Below are positions 23,206 through 30,299 of a stretch of 32,748 nucleotides of DNA, one piece after another. The translations under genes were made by a program, and so were the position numbers. The notes beneath the pieces were generated by a model. It was not told the DNA's origin, ran no database searches, and saw only the letters and a program-made list of their open reading frames with translations. Within the stretch, counting starts at the first letter, position 1; each line of letters starts with the position of its first letter. The stretch comes from a virus, in the IMG/VR virus record IMGVR_UViG_3300046355_000083, positions 1 to 32,748 of that record. One strand, written 5' to 3'.

Positions 23206-23624
23206 TGACTTGGTTATATCATAATACAACAGAACAATTCAAAGAAGAAGACGTGGCCGATAATCTCGGCTTCGTCTATCTTATCACCCACATACCAACA
23301 GGTAGAAAATATGTTGGTAAAAAATTCTTCACTAAAGCAAAAACAAAACAGGTTAAAGGTAAGAAAAAGAAAATCAGAGTTGCCTCTGATTGGGAGACCT
23401 ATTGGAGTTCAAGTGAGGAACTAAAGGCCGAAGTTAAACTTAATGGAGAGGAACAATACACAAGGGAAATTCTACATCTATGTAAATCTAGGTCAGCCTG
23501 TAGTTATTGGGAAACATGGGAGATATTCTCTCGCCATGCTCTACTGAGTGATGCATACTATAACAGTTGGGTGACCTGCAAAATTCATAAATCTCATGTC
23601 ATAGGAAAATTAAATGGCTCGTAA
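23205..23624 (+). CDS. GIY-YIG domain protein
   Basis: A 139-residue protein with a GIY-YIG fold at about 22-41, read as GFVYLITHIPTGRKYVGKKF. A lysine-rich loop (VKGKKKKIR) and SDWETYWSSSEELKAEV follow. There is no NUMOD tail, unlike homing enzymes. It is encoded tightly between the zinc ribbon and PhoH, so it is more likely a resident phage nuclease (repair or replication processing) than a mobile one. It overlaps phoH by 11 nt. Confidence 0.7.
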   Translation: MTWLYHNTTEQFKEEDVADNLGFVYLITHIPTGRKYVGKKFFTKAKTKQVKGKKKKIRVASDWETYWSSSEELKAEVKLNGEEQYTREILHLCKSRSACSYWETWEIFSRHALLSDAYYNSWVTCKIHKSHVIGKLNGS

Positions 23625-24360
23625 ATCTAGTGCTAATAATGTTATTGAGAAAGTAACCTCTAGCAAACCAACCAATCACCTCAAATTGAGGATTGATGAC
23701 CTTAAAACATTCTCACCATTAACAGATAATCAAAAACTATTCTTTGATGCTTATAAAAGAGGAGATTATTTTGTCGCATTACATGGTGTAGCAGGTACAG
23801 GTAAAACATTCTGTGCTCTATATAAAGCAATCGAAGAAGTTATGGACAAATCCAACCCATTCGATAAAATCATAGTTGTTCGTTCAGCAGTACAATCAAG
23901 AGAGATTGGCCATTTGCCTGGTGATGTCAACGAAAAGATGGAGATTTTCCAACAACCATACAGACAAATTTGTGAGACACTATTCGGCCGTAAAGATGCT
24001 TGGGATAGATTAGAAGAACAAGGCCATATTGAATTCATTAGTACCAGTTTTATCCGGGGAATGAGTTTTGATGATGCAATCATTATCGTTGATGAAATGC
24101 AGAATTTAACATTCGAAGAAATTGATACGGTTATGACCCGTGTTGGTTACCGTTCAAAGATTATTTGGTGCGGTGATTACCGACAGACTGACCTCAATAA
24201 GAAAAAGAATGATATGACAGGCATTTTAAAATTCTTCGATATTGCCATGCACATGGGCGCCTTTACCCGTATTGAGTTTACACCAGATGATATTGTCCGT
24301 TCTTCATTAGTTAAGGACTATATTCTAGCTAAGATGAAATGGGAAGATACCAACGAGTAG
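23614..24360 (+). CDS. phoH: PhoH-like ATPase
   Basis: A 248-residue P-loop ATPase of the PhoH family. Walker A is GVAGTGKT (58-65) and Walker B is IIIVDEMQN (156-164). FDKIIVVRSAV, IGHLPGD and WCGDYRQTDL fit the family. It is common in aquatic T4-like phages; proposed links to phosphate stress or RNA metabolism are unproven. GGAAAATTAA precedes the ATG. It is the last gene before the intergenic region with the host-type promoter at 24404. Confidence 0.92.
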   Translation: MARKSSANNVIEKVTSSKPTNHLKLRIDDLKTFSPLTDNQKLFFDAYKRGDYFVALHGVAGTGKTFCALYKAIEEVMDKSNPFDKIIVVRSAVQSREIGHLPGDVNEKMEIFQQPYRQICETLFGRKDAWDRLEEQGHIEFISTSFIRGMSFDDAIIIVDEMQNLTFEEIDTVMTRVGYRSKIIWCGDYRQTDLNKKKNDMTGILKFFDIAMHMGAFTRIEFTPDDIVRSSLVKDYILAKMKWEDTNE

Positions 24361-24403
24361 TTTCATAATGTGATAAAATCAAGGCAATAGTAGTAAAACC
24401 ATG

Positions 24404-24432
24404 TTGCAGTGCGTCATAAAAGCATATATAAT
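24404..24432 (+). promoter_or_regulatory. Host-type (sigma70-like) promoter
   Basis: TTGCAG (24404-24409), a 17-nt spacer and a perfect TATAAT (24427-24432) lie upstream of the phasin-like gene. The start near 24439 would give a leader of about 50 nt, within the 129-nt gap after phoH. Confidence 0.65.
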
Positions 24433-24489
24433 TATAGAAGGTGCTCAAACGAGACCTATTTTAATTAATTGTCTAAAATGGAGATTAAC

Positions 24490-24792
24490 ATGGACTTTAC
24501 TACTATTCAAAAAACATTCGAAACTCAATCTAAAATTTTCACAGATGCTTTACAGCCTAAAGAGTTGAAAGATGTTCAAAAGAAATCTAAAGATTTTGCC
24601 CTTACAGTATTGGATGCACAGACTAAAGCTGTATTATCTGGTATTGAAGCATTTGGTAAATTTGCAGGTAAGGATTCTACTACATACCTATTGAAGGTAA
24701 CAGAATTAGTAGATACAACTTACGAAAATGCAAAAGAAATCATCGAAACAGGAACAATCAAGGGTTTTGCTTATGCTGGAGATAAAAAATAA
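24490..24792 (+). CDS. Phasin-like small helical protein
   Basis: A 100-residue, all-helical, soluble protein. Helix 1 is MDFTTIQKTFETQSKIF. Later segments (FALTVLDAQTKAVLSGIEAF and LLKVTELVDTTYENAKEII) recall the amphipathic helices of phasins, which coat polyhydroxyalkanoate granules and can act as chaperones. The match is by overall character only. In-frame TTG 24469 and ATG 24478 exist, but GGAG at 24480-24483 with 6-nt spacing selects ATG 24490. Its own promoter suggests strong early expression. Confidence 0.4.
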   Translation: MDFTTIQKTFETQSKIFTDALQPKELKDVQKKSKDFALTVLDAQTKAVLSGIEAFGKFAGKDSTTYLLKVTELVDTTYENAKEIIETGTIKGFAYAGDKK

Positions 24793-24991
24793 CTCCCGCA
24801 GTTTTTCGCCTATTATAAGGAATGGGTGGGGAATCAAATTCTCCACTTACCGTGATAACAATATACTATTATTATTTACATCCTTACATACAGGCCAAAC
24901 AATTGTCCGATATTTTACCGATGAAGATAGTGCTGTTGACTTTATTAATTATGTTATAGAGCATAGTCCGGTAGAACTGATTGACCAATAA
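24773..24991 (+). CDS. Unrecognised small protein
   Basis: A 72-residue protein overlapping the phasin-like gene by 20 nt. It contains GWGIKFSTYRDNNILLLF and VRYFTDEDSAVDFINYVI, suggesting a small alpha/beta fold. AAGG at 24760-24763 supports ATG 24773; an earlier in-frame ATG (24728) lies deeper in the upstream gene. The rho-independent terminator begins at its last codons. Function unknown. Confidence 0.55.
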   Translation: MLEIKNNSRSFSPIIRNGWGIKFSTYRDNNILLLFTSLHTGQTIVRYFTDEDSAVDFINYVIEHSPVELIDQ

Positions 24992-25013
24992 CCCACCAGT
25001 AGGTGGGTTTTTT
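24990..25013 (+). terminator. Rho-independent terminator
   Basis: AACCCACC (24990-24997), loop AGTA, GGTGGGTT (25002-25009): a perfect 8-bp stem followed by a T-run. It closes the two-gene unit started at 24404. Confidence 0.88.
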
Positions 25014-25048
25014 ATTTCCTCGCATACATATAATAGAGAGGAGATATT

Positions 25049-25234
25049 ATGAATTCAACTGAAAAGAAAATGTTAGTAGATGATGCTTTGGCTATGATAG
25101 GTACAGATGGTGAGGTTGCCGCCATGAAGTGGTTGGCAAACCAAATCGAGGCAAGTTATGAGGCAAAGTTACAAAAAGCCTTGACACGAAACGAAATTAA
25201 TGATAAACTGTTATTTCAGATGATGAACTATTGA
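25049..25234 (+). CDS. Unrecognised small helical protein
   Basis: A 61-residue protein (MNSTEKKMLVDDALAMIGTD...) with a strong RBS GAGAGGAGATATT. It is helical and soluble with no recognisable motif. It starts a new gene string after the terminator. A TATAAT sits at 25029-25034, but no clear -35 is visible. Confidence 0.55.
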   Translation: MNSTEKKMLVDDALAMIGTDGEVAAMKWLANQIEASYEAKLQKALTRNEINDKLLFQMMNY

Positions 25235-25241
25235 GGTAATT

Positions 25242-25400
25242 ATGTTTGGTGTAGAAGAATTTCCAGGTCAGATTGACCAATTAGAGAGTTATATTAGAAT
25301 CCTTGAGAGTGAACAATCCAAGTTTATACAGGAAATTAAACAGTTGAGAGAACGTGTGGCTGAGTTGGAAGCACAAGTTTTTGGTGGTTCTACAAAATGA
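25242..25400 (+). CDS. Small coiled-coil protein
   Basis: A 52-residue frame with GAGG 6-8 nt before the ATG. Hydrophobic heptads run from IDQLESYIRILESEQ to LRERVAELEAQV, so it probably forms a coiled-coil dimer or oligomer. It overlaps the next gene as ATGA. Function unknown. Confidence 0.6.
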   Translation: MFGVEEFPGQIDQLESYIRILESEQSKFIQEIKQLRERVAELEAQVFGGSTK

Positions 25401-25699
25401 AACAACAAGAGATACAATTCTTTTGGCCATTGACCGAACAGATAAAGTTGGATTTAGATTATACTCAATGCAATCCAATTGAATACTATGTTCGTGCAAA
25501 GGGTATTGCAGGTACACATGGTCCCTTTCCTACAGGTATGCAATTTACTACTGTTCAAACAGTTCCAGGTGATGTCATAATTACGAGCGCCAAATTACAG
25601 ATTGACACACAATCAACAGTCATAGTTGCTAAAGAAAAACCACCATTGTACCGCCGTGCATTATATAAACTAATGGGTATCGAGTGGTCAATCAAATAA
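25397..25699 (+). CDS. Unrecognised protein
   Basis: A 100-residue protein with no recognised motif. Its middle (GTHGPFPTGMQFTTVQTVPG) and basic end (YRRALYKLMGIEW) suggest a compact soluble fold. It is coupled to the coiled-coil gene by an ATGA overlap and abuts the next gene (TAA then ATG). Confidence 0.5.
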   Translation: MKQQEIQFFWPLTEQIKLDLDYTQCNPIEYYVRAKGIAGTHGPFPTGMQFTTVQTVPGDVIITSAKLQIDTQSTVIVAKEKPPLYRRALYKLMGIEWSIK

Positions 25700-26017
25700 A
25701 TGGCTGGTGTATATCGTTTAAAGAATTGTCCTAAGTGTGGTGTTGAACACCGTAAGAGGGGTGCATTTTGTTCACAATCATGTGCCAATCAACGGGCAAC
25801 CTCCGAGGAGAAAAAGGAAGTATTAAGAGATAGAACCCTAGAATATGCTAAGACACCAGAAGGACTCGCAACGGCCGCAATGGTTTCCAGATTGAATGAG
25901 AAACGTGCCAGTGATAATGAAAAAAGAAAAAATGGTGAATATGTATTAGAAGAAGATGATTGGTATGTAGAAATACCTGATTTTGATAGTGATGGTACGG
26001 AGAATATAAAATGGTAG
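25700..26017 (+). CDS. Zinc-finger protein
   Basis: A 105-residue protein. CPKCGVEHRKRGAFCSQSC (residues 10-28) gives a four-cysteine zinc knuckle of the kind found at HNH-type and nucleic-acid binding ends. The rest is charged helix and an acidic C-terminus. No nuclease residues are visible. Probably binds nucleic acid or modulates a host factor; this is inference. Confidence 0.58.
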   Translation: MAGVYRLKNCPKCGVEHRKRGAFCSQSCANQRATSEEKKEVLRDRTLEYAKTPEGLATAAMVSRLNEKRASDNEKRKNGEYVLEEDDWYVEIPDFDSDGTENIKW

Positions 26018-26214
26018 ATACAATACAGAAATTAAAATACGATATGAATGACTGGCACATGGACGGATTCTATTGTTTTGAACAGAAAAAGAAGTTGTAC
26101 CGTATATTATGGGCAGCCGAAGAAGCACTAAAGGATGCACCATATTTTGTAGGTGAAGATGAATGGCTCAAGGAGAATAACCATGAAAGAGAAGTCCCAA
26201 CGATTACACGATGA
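26011..26214 (+). CDS. Unrecognised small protein
   Basis: A 67-residue helical protein with a good RBS (GGAG before the ATG). It is rich in aromatic and charged residues (DMNDWHMDGFYCFEQKKKLY). It overlaps both neighbours by 7-32 nt, showing tight packing. No family recognised. Confidence 0.5.
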   Translation: MVDTIQKLKYDMNDWHMDGFYCFEQKKKLYRILWAAEEALKDAPYFVGEDEWLKENNHEREVPTITR

Positions 26215-26413
26215 TAAGATTCATGCACAACGGCAGTTAAAGATTGCCAAGGCGTATGGGTTCAATATAGATAATCCGCATAGGTTTGAAAAGACCCATG
26301 CTCTAACTTGTGGTGATAGTAATTGTGCGATGTGCGGTAATCCCCGCAAATTCTTCAAAGAAGTTACCACGCAAGAGAAAAGGTTATTTGAACGGGCAAA
26401 AGACACCGATTAA
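26183..26413 (+). CDS. Small conserved phage protein with CxxC motif
   Basis: A 76-residue basic protein; AAGGAG lies 7-8 nt before ATG 26183. HALTCGDSNCAMCGNPRKFF (about 43-62) matches a short module (HALTCGNPxCxxCxNPR) found in many small proteins of tailed phages and proteobacteria. The cysteines may bind zinc. Function unestablished. Confidence 0.62.
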   Translation: MKEKSQRLHDDKIHAQRQLKIAKAYGFNIDNPHRFEKTHALTCGDSNCAMCGNPRKFFKEVTTQEKRLFERAKDTD

Positions 26414-26441
26414 CATTGCCTCAAATAATTGAAAAATGTAG

Positions 26442-26447
26442 TATAAT
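26442..26447 (+). promoter_or_regulatory. Possible -10 element for the ParB-like gene
   Basis: A perfect TATAAT in the 145-nt gap before 26559. TTGCCT lies 20 nt upstream, longer than the ideal spacing, so the promoter is tentative. The gap otherwise holds two stem-loops. Confidence 0.4.
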
Positions 26448-26464
26448 GTTTTATAAGTAGTAGA

Positions 26465-26499
26465 GTGGTGTGAAATGATAAGTTTTGCACCACATTTTT
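26465..26499 (+). terminator. Attenuator/terminator-like hairpin in the leader
   Basis: GTGGTGTGAAA (26465-26475) pairs with TTTTGCACCAC (26483-26493), an 11-bp stem with two G-U pairs and a 7-nt loop, followed by ATTTTT. It lies between the putative promoter and the 391-residue gene, so it could terminate upstream readthrough or attenuate that gene. Confidence 0.55.
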
Positions 26500-26506
26500 A
26501 AAAACC

Positions 26507-26533
26507 GAATTTATATTGATAAATTATAAATTC
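26507..26533 (+). promoter_or_regulatory. AT-rich inverted repeat before the RBS
   Basis: GAATTTATA (26507-26515) and TATAAATTC (26525-26533) form a perfect 9-bp inverted repeat with a 9-nt loop, ending about 12 nt before the AAGGAAA ribosome binding site. It could be an RNA hairpin affecting translation or a DNA operator. Confidence 0.45.
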
Positions 26534-26558
26534 ATCCAAAATAAAAGGAAATTCAATC

Positions 26559-27734
26559 ATGAACATTGTTCATTCAGTGCCTATTTCGGCCAAAAAATTT
26601 ACGCAAAAAGATTTAGATTTAGTCAACCTATATGTTAACCCATTAGTTTACCCTGGATTATATTCCAATAAAGAACTAAGAGAAGGTTTCAGATATGTTG
26701 ATAGGCGCATTGTTGATATAGACGATATCAATTTAGATGTCCAAGATATTTTCAATGAAATGGATTTAAAAGAATACGGTAACAACAATTTCGTTACTCA
26801 ATCCGCAGCTATCCGTGCTCACGGAAAAGGTGCGAATGCTGATAAAGTTGACGCTTCGATTGTAGCAGACGGTTTTGAATTATCTCATGCTCCTATTAGT
26901 GTTGCCCATTGTCCAAATAAACAAGATATGATTCTCGATGGTAGAACAAGGTTAAATCAATTGAAACATTTAGGATTCACCAATGTTATTGTTGATTATT
27001 ATACTTGTGATAGTTGGAATGCTTATTTTCTAGAAGCTATCAAAAGAAATCCTCCAGAAAAGCCACGTTCACCTATGAAAAAGGAAGATATCATTACAAA
27101 CTGTAATGTATCAATTAAAAACGGTTGGATGAAACGAGAAGTTAGTGCTATTGACAATCGTATCAAAGAAATTGCAGGAAATTCAGTCAATTATTATACA
27201 AAACAAAAAATCGTTCACAACGTTATGTATGGTGTAGGGCACACATCAAACGTATTGTCATTGGATGAAACAACAGCCACAAATTGGTTAAAACGCAACG
27301 GTTACATAGATAACGATAAAGATAATGGAATTTACTATAAAGTAGTTTCAGCGTCAGCGTGGTCTAAGGCAATCACAGCATCAGCTGATAAATTATGTGA
27401 AGAACTTGAAGCAAACGGTAAGCGTGTTAAAGAGTTGCGTATCGTATTGCATACAGGAACACTTGATGGTGCAGACCCTAGTGCTTCATGGCAAGGCAAG
27501 ATTGATTCTTTCCGTAACGGTTGGAAATCAGACTTACATAATATTGAAAAAGCTTTCTTTACTGATTCATCAAGACGAGCCACAATCAAGTTATATGGTG
27601 CAATTCCTGCCGTAGCTGAATTGAGTGAAACTTATCCTATGGACAGGTTGGTAATGTTCCATGTGGGTAAGTTAAAAACTATGTCTTTTTCTGAGATTGC
27701 CACTGAGCAAGCATTAGACGAAGAACTATTCTAA
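26559..27734 (+). CDS. ParB-like (sulfiredoxin-fold) domain protein
   Basis: A 391-residue soluble protein, the largest in the accessory region. APISVAHCPNKQDMILDGRTRLNQLKHLGFTNVIVDYY (about 111-148, containing DGRTR) resembles the ParB/Srx N-terminal core, where a DGxxR loop binds nucleotide or phosphate. The rest (about 170-391) is an unfamiliar helix-rich region with TTATNWLKRNG possibly a helix-turn-helix. AAGGAAA precedes the ATG. The long structured leader and following hairpin suggest it is its own transcription unit. No partner ParA is visible, so plasmid-type partitioning is unlikely; nuclease, CTP-switch or host-takeover roles are open. Confidence 0.5.
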   Translation: MNIVHSVPISAKKFTQKDLDLVNLYVNPLVYPGLYSNKELREGFRYVDRRIVDIDDINLDVQDIFNEMDLKEYGNNNFVTQSAAIRAHGKGANADKVDASIVADGFELSHAPISVAHCPNKQDMILDGRTRLNQLKHLGFTNVIVDYYTCDSWNAYFLEAIKRNPPEKPRSPMKKEDIITNCNVSIKNGWMKREVSAIDNRIKEIAGNSVNYYTKQKIVHNVMYGVGHTSNVLSLDETTATNWLKRNGYIDNDKDNGIYYKVVSASAWSKAITASADKLCEELEANGKRVKELRIVLHTGTLDGADPSASWQGKIDSFRNGWKSDLHNIEKAFFTDSSRRATIKLYGAIPAVAELSETYPMDRLVMFHVGKLKTMSFSEIATEQALDEELF

Positions 27735-27752
27735 TTCTTTTATTATTGCCGC

Positions 27753-27784
27753 AAACCCATTGTGTCCTGTGATACAATGGGTTT
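27753..27784 (+). terminator. Terminator-like perfect hairpin
   Basis: AAACCCATTGT (27753-27763) pairs perfectly with ACAATGGGTTT (27774-27784), an 11-bp stem with a 10-nt loop, followed by ATTATTT. It lies between the ParB-like gene and the exonuclease gene. The T-tract is imperfect, so efficiency is uncertain; it may also shield the next gene's leader. Confidence 0.6.
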
Positions 27785-27800
27785 ATTATTTGGAGTTGTT

Positions 27801-28388
27801 ATGTTCATTTTTGATGTTGAAACACTTGGTAAGCAATCTAATTCAGTCATCCTGAGTATGGCCTGTATATACTTTAAACCTGAAGAAGAACCAGACCATA
27901 ATAAACTAAGGCAAGATGCTTTCTTTGCCAAGTTTGATGTAGTTGACCAGATGAAACGATTACACCGAACAAGTGGCAAGTCCACTATGGAATGGTGGGC
28001 AAAACAATGTGACAATGTGAAGAATTGGTCATTCAAGCCTAATCCTGATGTTGATGAGAAGTTCGAGGATGGGTATGAACGTATGCGTGAGTGGGTAAAG
28101 TCTAAGAATGATAATGATTGTTGGGTATGGGCACGTGGCAACCTTGACCAGTTAGTGATGGATGACATAGAAGAACAGATTGGCCTAACACCTGTATTTC
28201 CCTATGCTAGATGGCGTGATGTGAGAACGGCTGTCGATTTCCTGTATGGCACGAAGAACGGTTATGTAAAGGTAGTAACACCTCCTTGGATAGAACCATT
28301 TGATTCTAATATTCATATCACTAAACACAATCCGGTTGATGATTGTATATTGGATGCGATGCAATTAATGTATGGTGAAAAAGTATGA
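27801..28388 (+). CDS. dexA: DexA-like 3'-5' exonuclease (DEDD family)
   Basis: A 195-residue exonuclease. FIFDVETLG carries the first DxE, KSTMEWWAKQ matches the conserved segment after it, WVWARGNLDQLVM carries the middle Asp, and NPVDDCILDAMQL carries the final Asp. The order matches T4 DexA and Rv2179c-like nucleases. It degrades DNA or RNA from the 3' end. A GTG at 27762 would lengthen the protein into the hairpin; ATG 27801 with GGAG upstream is preferred. Confidence 0.72.
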   Translation: MFIFDVETLGKQSNSVILSMACIYFKPEEEPDHNKLRQDAFFAKFDVVDQMKRLHRTSGKSTMEWWAKQCDNVKNWSFKPNPDVDEKFEDGYERMREWVKSKNDNDCWVWARGNLDQLVMDDIEEQIGLTPVFPYARWRDVRTAVDFLYGTKNGYVKVVTPPWIEPFDSNIHITKHNPVDDCILDAMQLMYGEKV

Positions 28389-28621
28389 AATTCGTATTAA
28401 AGAGCCGACCTAAGATTGGTGATTGTCGTAAACGCTTGAAGTTTGCATGGTTTCCCGTTACTGCCATTAATCAAGAGAGAGTTGGTGTACCGACCAAGTA
28501 TTTGGTTTGGTTAGAAACGTTTGAAGTTTATGAGGAGTATAGAAGGCACATGGTCGCCACTAAGTTTGGTGGTATGATGGCCGATGAATGGATTGAAGTG
28601 TTTAGGTACATAAAGGAATAA
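28385..28621 (+). CDS. Unrecognised small protein
   Basis: A 78-residue basic protein coupled to the exonuclease gene by ATGA. It contains WFPVTAINQERVGVPTKYLVWLE and WIEVFRYIKE (tryptophan-rich, one compact alpha/beta domain likely). No function can be given. Confidence 0.52.
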   Translation: MKFVLKSRPKIGDCRKRLKFAWFPVTAINQERVGVPTKYLVWLETFEVYEEYRRHMVATKFGGMMADEWIEVFRYIKE

Positions 28622-28622
28622 T

Positions 28623-28874
28623 ATGACAAAAGAAAAGAAAAAATATGGTTGGAATGATAAGTTTATTTCCTCTTATTACTATGAGGTTGAAACTGGCCGT
28701 ATCGTTGGCCAATACTCTAAGATAAGTCTTAGTGATGAAGTATACCAGGCCGAAGTCCATGGGGACAATCTTGGCCAGTATATCTCCGAGAAGTGTGCCA
28801 AGCAAGCCATTGAGAAACAGATTGAGAAGAACGAGCAAGATAACGAAAACGCAAAGAAATTCGTAAGGTTTTAA
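28623..28874 (+). CDS. Small phage protein, paralogue of the 31020 gene
   Basis: An 83-residue protein; AAGGA precedes the ATG. Its core YYYEVETGRIVGQ ... LGQYISEKCAKQAIE is shared with the gene at 31020 (YYYYNADNGRIIG ... LGQYISLEYAKKALE), so the two are diverged copies. The pattern resembles small T4-like phage proteins of unknown function. Confidence 0.58.
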   Translation: MTKEKKKYGWNDKFISSYYYEVETGRIVGQYSKISLSDEVYQAEVHGDNLGQYISEKCAKQAIEKQIEKNEQDNENAKKFVRF

Positions 28875-28876
28875 TT

Positions 28877-29116
28877 ATGACCACAAAAAAGTATAGAGTG
28901 TTGCTATGCACCAAGGGTGTACATAGTTGGTATGAATTAGAAGTATGGGAACCCTCATGGTTTTGCTTTGGTAAGTTTAAGTGGAAGACAGTTAAGATAT
29001 CACATCCTGATGCTGGTACCACGGCAATAACCTTTTTAACTAAACAAGAGGCCATCCGATACGCTGACCAAAGGTATGCACCAGAACAAAGGATGGTATT
29101 AGAGGAATCAAAATGA
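28877..29116 (+). CDS. Unrecognised small protein
   Basis: A 79-residue protein with many aromatic residues (SWYELEVWEPSWFCFGKFKW) and a helical end (TKQEAIRYADQRY). AAGG precedes the start. It overlaps the next gene as ATGA. No recognised family. Confidence 0.52.
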   Translation: MTTKKYRVLLCTKGVHSWYELEVWEPSWFCFGKFKWKTVKISHPDAGTTAITFLTKQEAIRYADQRYAPEQRMVLEESK

Positions 29117-29541
29117 GTATCCGATACAGCACCAATTGGATGGGACCAGTCAATACCCAATGGTATAAGGACAGAGGGTTGACCAGACGAGTGACCAAAA
29201 CATTAACGGAAGATTCTCAATTAACTGGCCGTAAGGCCGGTGATTCGTTTGAGTATGATGAGATTACCGAACATTACAGTGCCGGTCGTATTGATGTAAG
29301 AGGTACTGGAGACCCTTATGGCCAAGAGATTGGACTAGACCCTATGCGGTCGGAAGATTGGAATACCTTTAGTGAGTGGTTACATACATTTGAAACGGAT
29401 GATGTATGGGAACTAAAAGACCTAGTGGAAATGTATGAGAGAACCAACCCTAAAATCAGGTGGGCATTTGAATGTAATGGATTTTGTGGTGACTATGAGT
29501 GCAAAGAGAACCAAGGCATATGCAAGAGGCTAAAGAAATGA
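29113..29541 (+). CDS. Conserved phage protein of unknown function
   Basis: A 142-residue protein starting SIRYSTNWMGPVNTQWYKDR, with AGRIDVRG and LDPMRSEDWNTFSEWLHTFET. This order is seen in conserved hypothetical proteins of many proteobacterial phages. The C-terminus is cysteine-rich (CNGFCGDYECKENQGIC), four to five Cys that could bind zinc. AGAGGA supports the start. Confidence 0.6.
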   Translation: MSIRYSTNWMGPVNTQWYKDRGLTRRVTKTLTEDSQLTGRKAGDSFEYDEITEHYSAGRIDVRGTGDPYGQEIGLDPMRSEDWNTFSEWLHTFETDDVWELKDLVEMYERTNPKIRWAFECNGFCGDYECKENQGICKRLKK

Positions 29542-29891
29542 AATACATGGACATTGATTGTTACGAAAGAGGTTGTGCTTGTGTCTCAAGCAATAGAGTT
29601 GCTGGTGAAGATTCTGAAGTCGTTGAAGTAGTTAGGCTAAGAGAGTACCAAGAACCTGTTGCATGGATGGAAACATACAATGGCCACCCAAACAATTTAG
29701 ATTGGAATCCAGATAACTTGAGGTCTGGCGATTTGAATGTACCTGGTGATAATGTTTATGAAATTGTCCCACTCTACACCGCACCAAGAGAGTTAAGTGA
29801 TGAGGAAATATTAGAGGTTAGTCACACAATGCCCTATGCAGACAGATTTGATTTTGCTAGAGCAATACTAAAGAAAGCGAGTGAGAAATGA
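29538..29891 (+). CDS. Small protein with PVAWM/PLYTAP module (copy 1)
   Basis: A 117-residue protein. QEPVAWMETYNGH ... VPLYTAPRELSDEEI is a module frequent in small proteins of proteobacterial phages, usually with no known role. ATG 29538 overlaps the previous TGA; a longer reading from 29499 is not preferred. Its C-terminal third is almost identical to the end of the following gene, in DNA as well as protein. Confidence 0.58.
   Translation: MKYMDIDCYERGCACVSSNRVAGEDSEVVEVVRLREYQEPVAWMETYNGHPNNLDWNPDNLRSGDLNVPGDNVYEIVPLYTAPRELSDEEILEVSHTMPYADRFDFARAILKKASEK
29769..29812 (+). repeat. Direct repeat A, copy 1
   Basis: 44 nt nearly identical (one mismatch) to 30161-30204. Encodes the PLYTAPRELSDEEI segment of the first of two tandem genes. 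Confidence 0.9.
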
Positions 29892-29895
29892 AATT
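29862..29895 (+). repeat. Direct repeat B, copy 1
   Basis: 34 nt identical to 30266-30299, covering the AILKKASEK end of one gene, its stop and the start of the next. Confidence 0.9.
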
Positions 29896-30295
29896 AGAAA
29901 AAATAGATACACCACCAAATACTATTACATTCAATAATTACGATACTGAATGGGCTATGAGAATTACTGCCGATAGAAAGATTGAAGTAAATCCTAATGT
30001 TGGCATAGATGAATTAGCAAAAGCAGTATTAAATGCAGTTCAAGAACTTCTATTAAAAAACAATCCAAAGCCTGTTGCATTTATGAGCAAAAGCAAAACA
30101 ATTTACCATGTTGAAGATTTTTCTGATATGGATAAAGATATTGCTAAGAACTTTACTATTCCACTCTACACAGCACCAAGAGAGTTAAGTGATGAGGAAA
30201 TATTCAAAGCTATTAACAAATCGAAATACGCCTATCTTCCTGATGAAGATATTTTTGAAATAGCGGCAATACTAAAGAAAGCGAGTGAGAAATGA
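29888..30295 (+). CDS. Small protein with PVAFM/PLYTAP module (copy 2)
   Basis: A 135-residue protein. The N-terminus (KLEKIDTPPNTITFNNYDTE) is unrelated to copy 1, but from KPVAFM onward the module returns, with PLYTAPRELSDEEI and AILKKASEK. The pattern suggests gene duplication followed by domain exchange. It overlaps both neighbours as ATGA. Confidence 0.58.
   Translation: MKLEKIDTPPNTITFNNYDTEWAMRITADRKIEVNPNVGIDELAKAVLNAVQELLLKNNPKPVAFMSKSKTIYHVEDFSDMDKDIAKNFTIPLYTAPRELSDEEIFKAINKSKYAYLPDEDIFEIAAILKKASEK
30161..30204 (+). repeat. Direct repeat A, copy 2
   Basis: Second copy of the 44-nt repeat at 29769-29812, 392 nt downstream, in the second tandem gene. Confidence 0.9.
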
Positions 30296-30299
30296 AATT
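30266..30299 (+). repeat. Direct repeat B, copy 2
   Basis: Second copy of the 34-nt repeat at 29862-29895. It also forms the stop/start junction with the gene at 30292. Confidence 0.9.

Noticed and set aside
25029-25034. TATAAT as a promoter for the gene at 25049
   Set aside because: No acceptable -35 at 16-18 nt, and the region upstream is the terminator T-run; it is left as an unsupported -10.
29499-29537. N-terminal extension of the gene starting at 29538
   Set aside because: It reads out of frame through the cysteine-rich end of the upstream gene; ATG 29538 has AGAGG and a typical ATGA overlap.
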